Source: Alginatibacterium sediminis (GTDB lineage Bacteria > Pseudomonadota > Gammaproteobacteria > Enterobacterales > Celerinatantimonadaceae). Taken from it: a stretch of 64,000 bases of DNA. The DNA lies in contig NZ_RAQO01000005.1 of NCBI RefSeq assembly GCF_003610775.1, positions 62,001 to 126,000 of the forward strand, given 5' to 3'. The translations under genes and the position numbers were made by a program. Under the pieces are notes generated by a model. The model saw only the letters and a program-made list of their open reading frames with translations. It had not been told where the DNA came from and made no database searches. Position 1 is the first letter of the stretch; each line of letters starts with the position of its first letter. This document shows positions 1 through 8,364 of this stretch, piece after piece.

Positions 1-514
1 ACTTTGAAAGTTTCTTTTCATGCATCCACTGTTCAATTTCCAAAGCTAAGCGGTGAACACCAAAACGTGCTTCAACACCAAAACCGCCTTCGTGGATAAA
101 CAAGGTCTTGTCAGTACATTGTTGTTCGATCGCTTTTAAGTGAGCATGAAATGCTGTGGTTGATTGTTTTTCTGAGCTTTGCCGAAAAGGGATGATCCTA
201 GCACCTAATGCTAATGCTTGAGCGAAATTGGCGCTTGGATGGTCTTGAAGGTGCTTTGGAATGTGCTCACAATGATATTCAAGTTCCCAACTGCGCAAAT
301 CACACAGGGCGGCCAAACTATACAAAGAGTTAGCTTGAATCGAACCGTAGGCCACAACTTTATCAACTAATTGGGTGTTTAAATTTAGGTAGTACTGGAA
401 TTTTCGGGCTTTGTTTCCGGAGAATTGGGCATGCAATAGATCATCGCGCTTAATGTAAAGACTATTATTTTCGAACTGCATGCTTTGAATGGGGGATGGG
501 GAGAGTTGGATCAT
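1..514 (-). CDS. PLP-dependent D-cysteine desulfhydrase / ACC deaminase family protein, 3' end outside window
   Basis: This is the first 171 codons of a fold-type II PLP enzyme; the rest lies beyond the left edge. It starts at the ATG complementary to 512-514. Near the N-terminus it reads IKRDDLLHAQFSGNKARKFQ, matching the 'SGNK.RK' motif of the ACC deaminase/D-cysteine desulfhydrase family, so the PLP-binding lysine should be Lys35. Soon after comes a conserved-looking VAYGSIQANSLYSLAALC stretch, the family's substrate and phosphate-binding strand. Members deaminate D-cysteine, D-serine or 1-aminocyclopropane-1-carboxylate in the cytoplasm, and the N-terminal part cannot tell these apart. 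It points the same way as rlmI, with 251 bp between them. Family call good; substrate unknown. Confidence 0.75.
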   Translation of the reverse strand, partial: MIQLSPSPIQSMQFENNSLYIKRDDLLHAQFSGNKARKFQYYLNLNTQLVDKVVAYGSIQANSLYSLAALCDLRSWELEYHCEHIPKHLQDHPSANFAQALALGARIIPFRQSSEKQSTTAFHAHLKAIEQQCTDKTLFIHEGGFGVEARFGVHRLALEIEQWMHEKKLSK

Positions 515-561
515 GATAATTCACCAAAATGTAATAAGTCATGCTAAGTTTTGTCAAAATG

Positions 562-615
562 AAGCGATCTTTTTTCCCACAGAATCTGTTATCAAGTCTG
601 TGGATAAGATCGCTT
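562..615. repeat. Interrupted inverted repeat between rlmI and the PLP-enzyme gene, with a DnaA-box-like 9-mer
   Basis: A 10-bp arm (AAGCGATCTT, 562-571) pairs with AAGATCGCTT (606-615), and inside it CCACAGA (577-583) pairs with TCTGTGG (597-603). The structure sits between two minus-strand genes and may end rlmI transcription or regulate the downstream gene. Bases 599-607 read TGTGGATAA, the complement of the DnaA-box consensus TTATCCACA. A single 9-mer can occur by chance. Confidence 0.45.
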
Positions 616-765
616 AGACCGCTAAAAAACACGGCGTCTAGACGATATCAAAATGGCGTCAATCGTAGCACTTCACTTTAGTTATAAATTTCTTTTTATC
701 TATATTTTCGATTGCTTAATTGACATCCCCTAGGAACAGGGATCATAGCCAAATGATCTTAGTTT

Positions 766-1956
766 CTAATCGACAACACATAAAAATCCCTTTAGATAAT
801 AACCCTCCGGATAGGCCCCACCCACCGGATGATCTTCTGCTTGTTCCAAACTTTTAATAAAGCGAATTTGTCGGCCTGCATCTAAGGCCGCATCAGCCAT
901 TATCTTTTGGAACAAGTCACGTGGCATAAGGCCTGAGCACGAATAGCTTGCCAGTAAGCCACCTTTCGGAAGTAATGCCATTGCGTGCATATTAATATCT
1001 TTGTAACCGCGGCTGGCTTTGGCAAGGGATGCCTTACTGTCTACGAATTTTGGAGGATCAAGAACGATCAAGTCGAAGCTTACTTTTTGTTCTTTATAGA
1101 CGCGCAATTGCGCAAATACATCAGCGTTGAGGTTGACTAAGCGTTGGGTATCGAGTTGGTTTATTTCAGCGTTTTTAGCTGCTAGTTCTAAGGCTGGAGC
1201 AGATACATCAACATTAGTGACTTTACTCGCTCCGCCAGCCAGTGCATAAGTTCCAAATCCTCCACTGTAAGAGAAACAGTTCAATACATTTTTACCTTTG
1301 GATAAACTGCCGATCAGTTTGCGATTATTTCGTTGGTCAAGGTAGTAACCAGTTTTATGACCTGATTCTATATTCACCAATAGCTGAAGACCGTTTTCTT
1401 GGATTATCATTGGCTGTGCAGGTAATTGGCCGTGTATAACACCTACACGGGGCTCTAATCCTTCTTTTTTGCGTACATCGACATCAGAGCGCTCATAGAT
1501 GCAGCATTGCGGATAGAGTTTTATCAATGCGTCGATTATTGTTTGTCGATGGAATTCAGCGCCAGCGCTTAGTAGTTGCAACACCAACACGTCTGCGTAA
1601 CGATCAATCGTGATCCCCGGTAGTTGATCGTTTTCTCCAGCGACTAAACGATAGCTATCACCCTCACTAAAACGTGCTAGTAAGCCTCTTAACGATTGAG
1701 CGCTTTTAATACGGGCTTCAAAGAACTTGCTATCTATTTTTTGTTTACGCTCAAAACTCCACGCGCGGGCACGGATTTGAGAGTTGGGCGAGTAAGCTGC
1801 GCGAGCTAACCATTGACCAGAAGCTGAAACCACGTCGACTGTTTCGCCCAATTGAGGCTCGCCGTCTATTTTAGAGATGGCTTTGGAGAATATCCAAGGA
1901 TGGCGACGTAGCAGTGACTTTTCGCGTTTGGGATTCAGTACAATAGTGGCGCTCAT
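766..1956 (-). CDS. rlmI: 23S rRNA m5C1962 methyltransferase RlmI
   Basis: A 396-residue protein, the same length as E. coli RlmI (YccW). The start MSATIVLNPKREKSLLRRHP and the following PUA-like domain (about 1-80) match that family, with an 'AYSPNSQIRAR' segment typical of it. The C-terminal Rossmann methyltransferase domain holds the SAM-binding NCFSYSGGFGTYAL loop, the DPPKF motif and the SYSCSGLM segment with the expected catalytic cysteine. It methylates C1962 of 23S rRNA using S-adenosylmethionine. An AAAGGAG ribosome-binding site precedes the ATG. It is transcribed on its own, in the same direction as the M23 peptidase gene 64 bp upstream. Confident call. Confidence 0.93.
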   Translation of the reverse strand: MSATIVLNPKREKSLLRRHPWIFSKAISKIDGEPQLGETVDVVSASGQWLARAAYSPNSQIRARAWSFERKQKIDSKFFEARIKSAQSLRGLLARFSEGDSYRLVAGENDQLPGITIDRYADVLVLQLLSAGAEFHRQTIIDALIKLYPQCCIYERSDVDVRKKEGLEPRVGVIHGQLPAQPMIIQENGLQLLVNIESGHKTGYYLDQRNNRKLIGSLSKGKNVLNCFSYSGGFGTYALAGGASKVTNVDVSAPALELAAKNAEINQLDTQRLVNLNADVFAQLRVYKEQKVSFDLIVLDPPKFVDSKASLAKASRGYKDINMHAMALLPKGGLLASYSCSGLMPRDLFQKIMADAALDAGRQIRFIKSLEQAEDHPVGGAYPEGYYLKGFLCVVD

Positions 1957-2020
1957 AAACTCGCTCCTTTAAAAAGCAGCGAGTATAGCAGTTATTGACT
2001 TAGATGAGCGTAGTGAAAGC

Positions 2021-3490
2021 TTAGCCAGCTTCCATCATTTGATTGAGCTCTTTGACCAATGCTTGGAACTTGTCTCGCTCACTGGAGTCAATAGCAGCCG
2101 CAACCGGTATTTTAGCTGTCAGCGGATTTACGGGGCGGCCATTAATGTGAAATTCATAGTGCAAATGTGGTCCCGTTGAACGACCTGTATTTCCAGACAA
2201 TGCGATAGTTTGCCCTCGGCTTACGGCTTGACCCTTGCTCACCTTAAATTTGTTAAGGTGTAAGTAGCGAGTCCGATATTGGCCGCCATGTTCTATGACG
2301 ATATATTTTCCCGCGTAGGGATGATTCTCAATACGCGTGACAACCCCATCACCGGCAGCGAGCACTTTAGTCCCACGTGGCGTCGCAAAATCGACACCAT
2401 TATGCGGGCGGATTCTGCCCGTTACTGGGTGTTTTCGATTCGGGTTAAAAGAAGAGCTTACGCGATAGTTTTGGGTCAAAGGACGACGTAAAAACGCTCG
2501 AGCTAAGCTGTCGCCCTTAACGTCGTAATAATTGCCATCTTGATAGAGGTAGGCACTTAGTTCGCGCTTTTGGTTGCCAAGTCGAATAGCGCTGAGTTCG
2601 CTTTGCCCACTGGGTACACCATTAATAAATTGTCGATTTCGCACAATTTCGAATGTATCTCCGACTCGGAAATCACGATTGAAATTGATTTTGTCTTTAA
2701 ATAATCCTGCTACTTGTGCAACTTCGCCGCGCGTCAATCCTGCCCTATCTGCCGAAACCGAAAAACTTCCTTCAATAATACCTTTGATGGGGAACTGAGC
2801 CCAATCACCATCAATAATTATATCTTCGTAAGTAAACTCTTTATCATCGACTCGGCTATATAGAACTTGATGAGCGGGATTGAAGCGGATTTCCAACTTT
2901 TGCAATTGTTGATGTTCATCGATCCAAAATTTGAGCAGGTCACCTGGCTTTAAGGTATCTAAAGCTAAAAGTGAAACATCAGCTTCAAGCACTTGATACA
3001 TCGCGCTTTGCCCGATATCAAATTGCTCAAAAATCGTACTCAAGGTGTCGCCTTTAGCAATGGTGTAGACTTCGGTGCGCGGGCTTGGGGCTTGATTAAG
3101 TGGGATTGTTTCCAAACTTGGGACAGAAGGCTCTGCTGAATCAGTCTTGAGTCGCTCTTGAGATACAGCCAATTCTTGTTGGACGATACTCTCACTGTCC
3201 TGTTGCTGTTGGTTATTTTGTTTACGTCGCGCAGCTAAGGGCGAAATAGGTTCTGCTTTGGTTTGGTTTGCTGCTGTGGTTGTGTGTCGATTATCTTGTT
3301 GCTCATGGATGTTTTTCTGCCCTAAAGCTAAAGATTGTCGCTGAGCTAACACCGAACTTGATTCAGGTTCGGGTTCTGATAACGGCCAGATTATAGCGAT
3401 AGCAACGATTGCAACAAGAACGATACTTAGCTTGCGGTGACGCTTTGGAAAACGTCGATAAGACGTATGAGCCTTCTGTTTTAACAGCAT
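2021..3490 (-). CDS. mepM: Murein endopeptidase, LysM/OapA-type domain plus M23 (LytM) peptidase, MepM-like
   Basis: The ATG complementary to 3488-3490 gives 489 residues; the open frame runs on upstream to a TTG, but that extension does not look like protein. A basic cytoplasmic stretch is followed by one membrane segment (about residues 18-35), then a low-complexity Gln/Ser linker. A LysM-like domain follows (VYTIAKGDTLSTIFEQF), then a long spacer and a C-terminal M23 domain with HNGVDFA and HLHYE carrying the zinc ligands. This is the layout of E. coli MepM (YebA), a periplasmic DD-endopeptidase that opens peptidoglycan cross-links for growth. All zinc motifs are present, so it should be active. 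The ribosome-binding site is weak, so the start is the least certain point. Confidence 0.85.
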   Translation of the reverse strand: MLLKQKAHTSYRRFPKRHRKLSIVLVAIVAIAIIWPLSEPEPESSSVLAQRQSLALGQKNIHEQQDNRHTTTAANQTKAEPISPLAARRKQNNQQQQDSESIVQQELAVSQERLKTDSAEPSVPSLETIPLNQAPSPRTEVYTIAKGDTLSTIFEQFDIGQSAMYQVLEADVSLLALDTLKPGDLLKFWIDEHQQLQKLEIRFNPAHQVLYSRVDDKEFTYEDIIIDGDWAQFPIKGIIEGSFSVSADRAGLTRGEVAQVAGLFKDKINFNRDFRVGDTFEIVRNRQFINGVPSGQSELSAIRLGNQKRELSAYLYQDGNYYDVKGDSLARAFLRRPLTQNYRVSSSFNPNRKHPVTGRIRPHNGVDFATPRGTKVLAAGDGVVTRIENHPYAGKYIVIEHGGQYRTRYLHLNKFKVSKGQAVSRGQTIALSGNTGRSTGPHLHYEFHINGRPVNPLTAKIPVAAAIDSSERDKFQALVKELNQMMEAG

Positions 3491-3839
3491 GGAAGGAGAA
3501 CCTTGGAAATCGTAATGGACCCTTAAATCGAGACAAATTTCGCCATTAGAAAGCAATGCTGCGGAAACAGTCGGCGAGATTATGGACTTAGGGTCTTAAA
3601 GCCTTAATCAATTGCGCAATACAGTATACTAATTCGATTGACGAAACAATTCTCGAACGAGCGCTTTTGTCCGCGAATAGGCATTGAGCTAGTCATCGGG
3701 GTTGGCAATTCATCGTAGGCAAAACTGAATTTTTTTATGCAGAGCATTAATGGTACAAGCGTTAGTTAGCTTGATGTGTTGCTTTAGGCGTAAATATGCT
3801 CGTAAATTGTTCAAACAAGAACGATCTCTAAAAAAAGAT
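3491..3839. other. Intergenic stretch between the M23 peptidase gene and tRNA-Phe
   Basis: About 350 bp upstream of the minus-strand peptidase gene. It must contain that gene's promoter, but I see no clear -35/-10 pair, no small coding frame with a ribosome-binding site and no strong hairpin. Confidence 0.4.
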
Positions 3840-3868
3840 TTGACTTAATATCGGGCTTGCCGTTTAAT
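3840..3868 (+). promoter_or_regulatory. Promoter of tRNA-Phe (copy 1)
   Basis: TTGACT (3840-3845), a 17-bp spacer and TTTAAT (3863-3868) form a good sigma-70 promoter 10 bp before the mature tRNA 5' end. The G+C-rich stretch AGCCGCCG after the -10 box resembles the discriminator of stringently controlled stable-RNA promoters. Confidence 0.75.
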
Positions 3869-3878
3869 AGCCGCCGTT

Positions 3879-3954
3879 GCCCGGATAGCTCAGTCGGTAG
3901 AGCAGAGGATTGAAAATCCTCGTGTCCCTGGTTCGATTCCGGGTCCGGGCACCA
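3879..3954 (+). tRNA. tRNA-Phe (GAA), copy 1
   Basis: A 76-nt tRNA with encoded CCA. The acceptor stem is GCCCGGA/TCCGGGC, the anticodon loop TTGAAAA gives anticodon GAA, and the T-loop is GGTTCGATTCC. An identical copy lies on the other strand at 23189-23264; identity extends 19 bp upstream through the -10 box. Confidence 0.97.
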
Positions 3955-3961
3955 AAATTTT

Positions 3962-3991
3962 AAAACCTCGATAATATATCGAGGTTTTTTT
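3962..3991 (+). terminator. Rho-independent terminator after tRNA-Phe copy 1
   Basis: An 11-bp stem (arms 3962-3972 and 3978-3988, core ACCTCGAT) with a 5-nt loop is followed by a T tract. It starts 8 nt after the tRNA CCA end. Confidence 0.85.
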
Positions 3992-4233
3992 ATATCTAAT
4001 TTTTGTTAACTACTCGCTCAGCTTCAATTCTACCACCTATACTTCCTTATTCCGTTGGCTCATTTTATTGTCTTTTTCGATGGCGTAATAATTCTTACTA
4101 GCATTGCTTTTCGCGCTTACGCATACCTACATCAGTAAGAGTTCTATAAATTAGAAAAGAAAGGTCGTTAAAATGCGATTTTATTTCGAATTTTTAGAAC
4201 TAAAATAAGCATATTGAATTTATGGAGATCAGC

Positions 4234-4785
4234 ATGCGACTTGGAAATAGTGAAAGCCGTTATGGCTTAATTTCGCAACTTTTCCACTGGGTGTTTGCGA
4301 TTACGATCATTGCTTTGTTTGCTTTGGGCACCTATATGGTTGACCTAACCTACTATGACTCGTGGTATCAATCGGCCCCGTGGTGGCACAAATCGTTTGG
4401 CGCCATATTGTTGTTGTTAGTGTTACCGCGTTTTATTTGGAAAGCTTTAAGTGTGCGGGTTAAACCTCTGGCAAGTGATCCACCGCTACAGCAAAAGGCA
4501 GCACATGCCGCCCACATGCTGTTGTTACTATTGTTGGTGACGGTATTGATATCTGGTTATTTAATATCGACCGCAGATGGCCGCAGCATAGAAGTGTTTG
4601 CTTGGTTTTCACTACCCGCATCTGTAACTGGTTTGCCGGATCAAGCTACGCGTGCTGGTTTGGTTCATGAGTACGCTGCACTGGCGTTAGTGATTCTTGC
4701 TGGACTGCATGGATTAGCAGCTTTAAAACATCATTTTATCAATAAAGACAAAACCTTGCTGCGGATGTTACCGGGCAAAGATTAA
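4234..4785 (+). CDS. yceJ: Cytochrome b561 family membrane protein, YceJ-like
   Basis: A 183-residue protein from the ATG at 4234, which has GGAG seven bases upstream; an ATG 12 bp earlier overlaps that ribosome-binding site and is less likely. Four hydrophobic helices fit the bacterial di-haem b561 fold. Histidines at the expected places include LFHW in helix 1, WHKSFG before helix 2 and HEYAAL and LHGLAALKHH in the last helices. Family members pass electrons across the inner membrane, probably to or from quinone. The yceI gene starts 21 bp downstream, as in E. coli, so the two form an operon. The electron partner is not known. Confidence 0.85.
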   Translation: MRLGNSESRYGLISQLFHWVFAITIIALFALGTYMVDLTYYDSWYQSAPWWHKSFGAILLLLVLPRFIWKALSVRVKPLASDPPLQQKAAHAAHMLLLLLLVTVLISGYLISTADGRSIEVFAWFSLPASVTGLPDQATRAGLVHEYAALALVILAGLHGLAALKHHFINKDKTLLRMLPGKD

Positions 4786-4805
4786 TCTAACCTAAGGAGA
4801 GTGTT

Positions 4806-5378
4806 ATGAAAAAACAACTACTAGCATCGAGTTTAGCTTTGGCTCTAGGATTTGCAGCAAGCAACGTACATGCCGCTGACTATGCCATTGATACTGCGCA
4901 TTCATCTGTTATCTTCAAGATCCAACATCTTGGTTATAGCTGGCTATACGGATCCTTTGACGAGTTTTCTGGCGAATTTAGTTACGACAATGCGGATTCA
5001 AGTGCATCTAGTATTATGGTCAACATAAACCCAAACAGTATTAACAGTAACCACGCTGAGCGTGACAAACACCTCAAAAGCGGCGATTTTTTAGACGTTA
5101 GCAAATTCAAAGAAGCTAGCTTTAAAAGTACATCGTTTGAACAAAAAGAAGACGGGATGGCTGTTTTAATGGGCGATCTAACGATTCGTGGTATTAGCAA
5201 ATCAGTCACGATAGATGTCAGCAAAATTGGCGAAGGTAAAGACCCATGGGGTGGCGAGCGTGTTGGTTTTGCTGGAGAAACTAAGTTTAAACTGACGGAT
5301 TTTGATATTCCAATGAACTTGGGCCCTGCATCTGAAGAAGTCACCATCATTTTGAACGTTGAAGGGGTTAAGAAGTAA
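4806..5378 (+). CDS. yceI: YceI family periplasmic lipocalin-like protein
   Basis: A 190-residue protein with a clear signal peptide ending ...SNVHA before ADYAIDTAHSS. The mature part is one YceI domain (about 25-190), recognised from AIDTAHSSVIFKIQHLGYSW, the FSG.F.Y segment and the final VTIILNVEGVKK. The fold is a lipocalin-like barrel that in the family binds polyprenoid or amphipathic ligands such as isoprenoid quinones. AAGGAGA stands seven bases before the ATG. Pairing with the b561 gene fits a joint periplasmic role with quinones or stress, but the exact function is unproven. Confidence 0.9.
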   Translation: MKKQLLASSLALALGFAASNVHAADYAIDTAHSSVIFKIQHLGYSWLYGSFDEFSGEFSYDNADSSASSIMVNINPNSINSNHAERDKHLKSGDFLDVSKFKEASFKSTSFEQKEDGMAVLMGDLTIRGISKSVTIDVSKIGEGKDPWGGERVGFAGETKFKLTDFDIPMNLGPASEEVTIILNVEGVKK

Positions 5379-5425
5379 AGTTGCCCAATAGTTGCGCAAA
5401 CAAACGCTTTGGCACTAATTAGCAC

Positions 5426-5453
5426 TTTACCTTTGTATTGGGTTGGGTATACT
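5426..5453 (+). promoter_or_regulatory. Promoter of tRNA-Trp
   Basis: TTTACC (5426-5431), a 16-bp spacer and TATACT (5448-5453) lie 12 bp before the mature tRNA, with a GC-rich AGCCGGC discriminator. The -35 box is weak; the -10 is good. Confidence 0.6.
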
Positions 5454-5465
5454 AGCCGGCGTTCT

Positions 5466-5541
5466 AGGGGCGTAGTTCCAACGGCAGAACGTCGGATTCC
5501 AAATCCGAATGTTGGGGGTTCGAATCCCTCCGCCCCTGCCA
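5466..5541 (+). tRNA. tRNA-Trp (CCA)
   Basis: A 76-nt tRNA with encoded 3' CCA. The acceptor stem is AGGGGCG/CGCCCCT, the anticodon loop ATTCCAAAT gives anticodon CCA, and the T-loop is GGTTCGAATCC. All arms pair. Confidence 0.96.
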
Positions 5542-5547
5542 AATTTT

Positions 5548-5576
5548 AAAAAAAGCACCTTCTAGGTGCTTTTTTT
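5548..5576 (+). terminator. Rho-independent terminator after tRNA-Trp
   Basis: AAAGCACCT, a TCT loop and AGGTGCTTT with a run of T residues; the A/T flanks make it able to work on both strands. Confidence 0.88.
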
Positions 5577-5680
5577 ATGCCTGCAAATTACCACCGTTAC
5601 TGTTAGCATCTACACTTTAAGTCAAGTAAGTGACTTAGTTTTATTCATTTTTCGCTCTATCATCTACACATGGACTAAGC

Positions 5681-6070
5681 ATGCAGCGTTCACCACAACT
5701 CATAGAACATCTTGGGATTGATCAATGGAAAGCGAAACCCGGTTTTAAATTTAAACTGGCGAAGTCAAACGCGAAGCGTAAAGCGGTGATTGTAAATGCT
5801 CCACAGCAGGCTTTAGCTAATAAGCTGTTACTGGATATCTGCCTTTGTCTAGATATTAGCTTTGATGAGTTAGATCATCACCAGAACTTGGCGCAACCGC
5901 TGCCGAGTATGGCTTGGATACTTGATTGTGGGCCAACGATCAAAGCACAAGAACAGCCATTGCCAGCAAAGTACCTTCACCTCGACTTTGACCAATTACA
6001 GCATACAGACAACGCTCAACAAGCCATTGCCAAGCGGGCGTTGTGGAAGCGAATAGCAAGCGCATTATGA
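5681..6070 (+). CDS. holD: DNA polymerase III psi subunit
   Basis: A 129-residue cytoplasmic protein. The opening LIEHLGIDQWKAKPGFKF resembles the LGI.QW..R.P start of HolD, and the C-terminal AKRALWKRI matches the family's end. HolD joins the chi subunit to the clamp-loader complex and links it to SSB. The family is short and poorly conserved, so the gene order gives the strongest support: its TGA overlaps the ATG of rimI (ATGA), the same arrangement as in E. coli. Confidence is good from the combination of sequence and synteny. Confidence 0.82.
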   Translation: MQRSPQLIEHLGIDQWKAKPGFKFKLAKSNAKRKAVIVNAPQQALANKLLLDICLCLDISFDELDHHQNLAQPLPSMAWILDCGPTIKAQEQPLPAKYLHLDFDQLQHTDNAQQAIAKRALWKRIASAL

Positions 6071-6522
6071 GTAGTGACCTGTCGATTAGCCCTCTACAAG
6101 CCTTAGATATTGACGCCATAATGGCGATAGAAGCCAAGGCACATCTAAACCCTTGGTCGCGAAGTTTAATGCGCAGTAATTTTGGCGGCTTATATTGTAA
6201 CTTTGGACTATTCGATGGTAAGCAGCTTCGCGGGTATTGCATCCTTAGGGTAGTTGCTAGTGAAGCGGAGCTAATTAACATAGCAGTTGATCCTACGTTT
6301 CAAGGCCAAGGTTTTGGGCGTCAGTTGATGCAGTATTTGATTGATAATGCGCGGACAAATAATTGGTCGCAAATTGACTTAGAGGTGCGACTTAGTAATA
6401 AATCAGCACAGAACTTGTATCAGGGATTTGGGTTTAGTTTGATAGGTAAGCGGGAAAATTACTACCCAGCTGCGCAAGGACGTGAAGACGCACTATTGTA
6501 TCAGCGTTATTTAGAGGCTTGA
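6067..6522 (+). CDS. rimI: Ribosomal protein S18-alanine N-acetyltransferase
   Basis: A 151-residue GNAT enzyme from the ATG that overlaps the holD stop; an upstream in-frame ATG at 6043 lies inside holD and is unlikely. It contains the acetyl-CoA loop PTFQGQGFGRQLM (Q/R-x-x-G-x-G/A) and the later LEVRLSNKSAQNLYQGFGF segment typical of RimI. RimI acetylates the N-terminal alanine of ribosomal protein S18. Its last 16 bp overlap the end of the convergent thioredoxin-like gene. Confidence 0.92.
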   Translation: MSSDLSISPLQALDIDAIMAIEAKAHLNPWSRSLMRSNFGGLYCNFGLFDGKQLRGYCILRVVASEAELINIAVDPTFQGQGFGRQLMQYLIDNARTNNWSQIDLEVRLSNKSAQNLYQGFGFSLIGKRENYYPAAQGREDALLYQRYLEA

Positions 6523-7058
6523 GGTAACAGCAAGGTTGCTTTATCAATCGATATTCTCAAGGTTAGTGGACTAAGATGCATGAAATTACCGGTACCAATT
6601 TCATCATTGGCGACCCAAATTTGGTCCATAGCCATTAATAAATGGGTGGATACTTTTGCTTCCATTGGGTCTTGTACATAGAGTACTGGTGTTACTCGGC
6701 TTGGATAATTTTCACTGAACAAACGGCTAGCTCGATCTTGATCACTATAGACTCTAACTTTTACGTAGCCTTGTAAAAAATCTTTGATCCCATCTTCATT
6801 AAGTAGTTCTTTTTCCAAGATTAAACAACGTTGACAGGCTTTACGGCGCACATAAATTAGCATTGGTTTACCGCTAAGCTTTGATTCGCGTAGGGCTTGA
6901 TAATAGCCGTCAAGGTCGAAAAACCAGCCATCACTGGCTGAGATTTGACGATCCAAACCTCGTTCTAAATAGATGTATCCGGCCGCCGCCGACATCGCAA
7001 GCAAGAGCAATAACAAACCAATCCTAGAATAGGCTTTGCTTAAATTACGTCGTCGCAT
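6507..7058 (-). CDS. Membrane-anchored thioredoxin-like protein with a CQRC motif
   Basis: A 183-residue protein with a basic start and one N-terminal membrane helix (about 12-31), the rest probably periplasmic. A thioredoxin-like domain follows, with KPMLIYVRRKACQRCLILEKEL carrying a CxxC pair in the place of the thioredoxin active site, and RVTPVLYVQDP carrying the cis-proline. This resembles the thioredoxin_7/DsbD C-terminal class rather than TrxA. It may be a thiol reductase or oxidase acting in the periplasm, but no partner gene is adjacent and its substrate is unknown. It converges on rimI with a 16-bp overlap. Confidence 0.65.
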   Translation of the reverse strand: MRRRNLSKAYSRIGLLLLLLAMSAAAGYIYLERGLDRQISASDGWFFDLDGYYQALRESKLSGKPMLIYVRRKACQRCLILEKELLNEDGIKDFLQGYVKVRVYSDQDRASRLFSENYPSRVTPVLYVQDPMEAKVSTHLLMAMDQIWVANDEIGTGNFMHLSPLTLRISIDKATLLLPQASK

Positions 7059-7247
7059 TTGGACTCACTCTTATGCTTACAAAAGTAAAACAGGGCTGGC
7101 TCAATGCATTGCTCTCCCAATCCTGAATTTGATTTATTAGTCAGTTATCAACGGCTTTAGTGTAGCGTTGTTCAACAATATTCGCGATTAAGCCGGTCAC
7201 ACTTATTATCGGCGCCCGACCGAAGATCTTGAATTTGGAGACTTTGC

Positions 7248-8240
7248 TTATAGTTTTTGATAGCGGCGACTGCTGGATCGAACCAAAAGCTGGGTTTGCA
7301 GCACATTGTCTTGATGCACCGTCTTAGCATTAAGTATTTTTATCAGAATTTGCATAGCGGTTTCGCCAATCAAAGTCTGAGGTTGCATGATCGTCGTGAG
7401 TTGAGGGTCGGTATATTGACTAAAGAGTAGGTCGTCCATACCTACGATGGATAAGTCATCGGGTACTTTTAAGCCCAAAGAAATTGCCGAGCGCATTGCA
7501 CCCAGCGCCATCATGTCATTAAAACAAAACAGTGCGCTCATTTTATACTGGCGATGAAGGCGCTCAAAAGCGGCATGTCCGGAATGAAAACTAAAATCAC
7601 CTTCCTCCTTGGCCAATTCATTGATGGAGTACCCAGCTTCTTGCATAGCTTGTCGGTAGCCCGCACTGCGAGCAATACAAATAGGGTTATCCAGAGGGCC
7701 GCTAATATAAGCGATTTGCTTGTGTCCCAGCTCTAGAAGATACTTTACCGCTTGATAAGCGGCAGCTTGATTGTCAATGCGCACAGTGGGAATAGGGAAG
7801 TCAGGAAAGTACTCACAGGCCATTACCATGGGCATGCTGGTCCCATGTTGGAGTACCTTAGGTAGCTCAGCAGTTAAACTGATAACGCCATCAGCTTGTT
7901 TGCTGCGCACTAACTCCAGGTAATCATTCGCTAATGTAGCGTTGTGCACCGTATCACCTAACAAGACCTTGTAACCTTGCTGTTGCGCAATAGTTTGGAT
8001 ACCACGAACAATTTTAGCAAAGAACATATTTTCGATATCGGGAATGATTACCACAATCGTCTTCGACTCACTGGTACGTAGGTTTCTCGCGATAGCATTG
8101 GGCGAGTAGCCGACTTCGGCGATCGCCGCTTCAACTTTACGTCTAGTCTTCTCAGCAACTTGCTGAGGGTTCATCATCGCCCGCGAAACCGTAGCAGTAG
8201 AGACTCCTGCGAGTAAGGCAACTTCTTTGATGGTAGGCAT
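7248..8240 (-). CDS. LacI-family transcriptional regulator of the sugar operon
   Basis: A 330-residue protein starting at the ATG complementary to 8238-8240, which has AGGAG five bases upstream; the reading frame extends further but without a start signal. The N-terminal helix-turn-helix MPTIKEVALLAGVSTATVSR and hinge ARNLR are classic for the family. The rest is a periplasmic-binding-protein-like sugar-sensing domain (about 60-330). The gene is divergent from the isomerase/dehydrogenase/ABC operon, and LacI-type palindromes stand in front of both, so it probably represses the operon and itself until its sugar binds. Confidence 0.9.
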   Translation of the reverse strand: MPTIKEVALLAGVSTATVSRAMMNPQQVAEKTRRKVEAAIAEVGYSPNAIARNLRTSESKTIVVIIPDIENMFFAKIVRGIQTIAQQQGYKVLLGDTVHNATLANDYLELVRSKQADGVISLTAELPKVLQHGTSMPMVMACEYFPDFPIPTVRIDNQAAAYQAVKYLLELGHKQIAYISGPLDNPICIARSAGYRQAMQEAGYSINELAKEEGDFSFHSGHAAFERLHRQYKMSALFCFNDMMALGAMRSAISLGLKVPDDLSIVGMDDLLFSQYTDPQLTTIMQPQTLIGETAMQILIKILNAKTVHQDNVLQTQLLVRSSSRRYQKL

Positions 8241-8330
8241 CTTGCTCCTGGAAAAGACGTTTTGAAAACAATCTAAATGTGTTCCTAGTTGTTCAGCATA
8301 GACTACAGTAAATATGCTTGTTGTAAATAT

Positions 8331-8346
8331 TTGTAATCGATTGCAA
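8331..8346. promoter_or_regulatory. Operator of the LacI-family regulator, site 1
   Basis: TTGTAATCGATTGCAA is a palindrome with one mismatch, centred on the CG step that LacI-family proteins prefer. It lies 91 bp upstream of the regulator's start codon and shares the core GTAATCGATT with site 2, suggesting autoregulation. Confidence 0.7.
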
Positions 8347-8364
8347 TATTTTCTCATATAAAAT

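Noticed and set aside
3879..3954. tRNA-Phe as an integration site of a genomic island
   Set aside because: The flanks hold no integrase and no partial tRNA repeat; the second copy is a complete gene with its own promoter.
4982..5542. Long minus-strand frame of 186 codons across yceI and tRNA-Trp
   Set aside because: It overlaps a well-supported gene and a tRNA, has no ribosome-binding site and no recognisable protein pattern.
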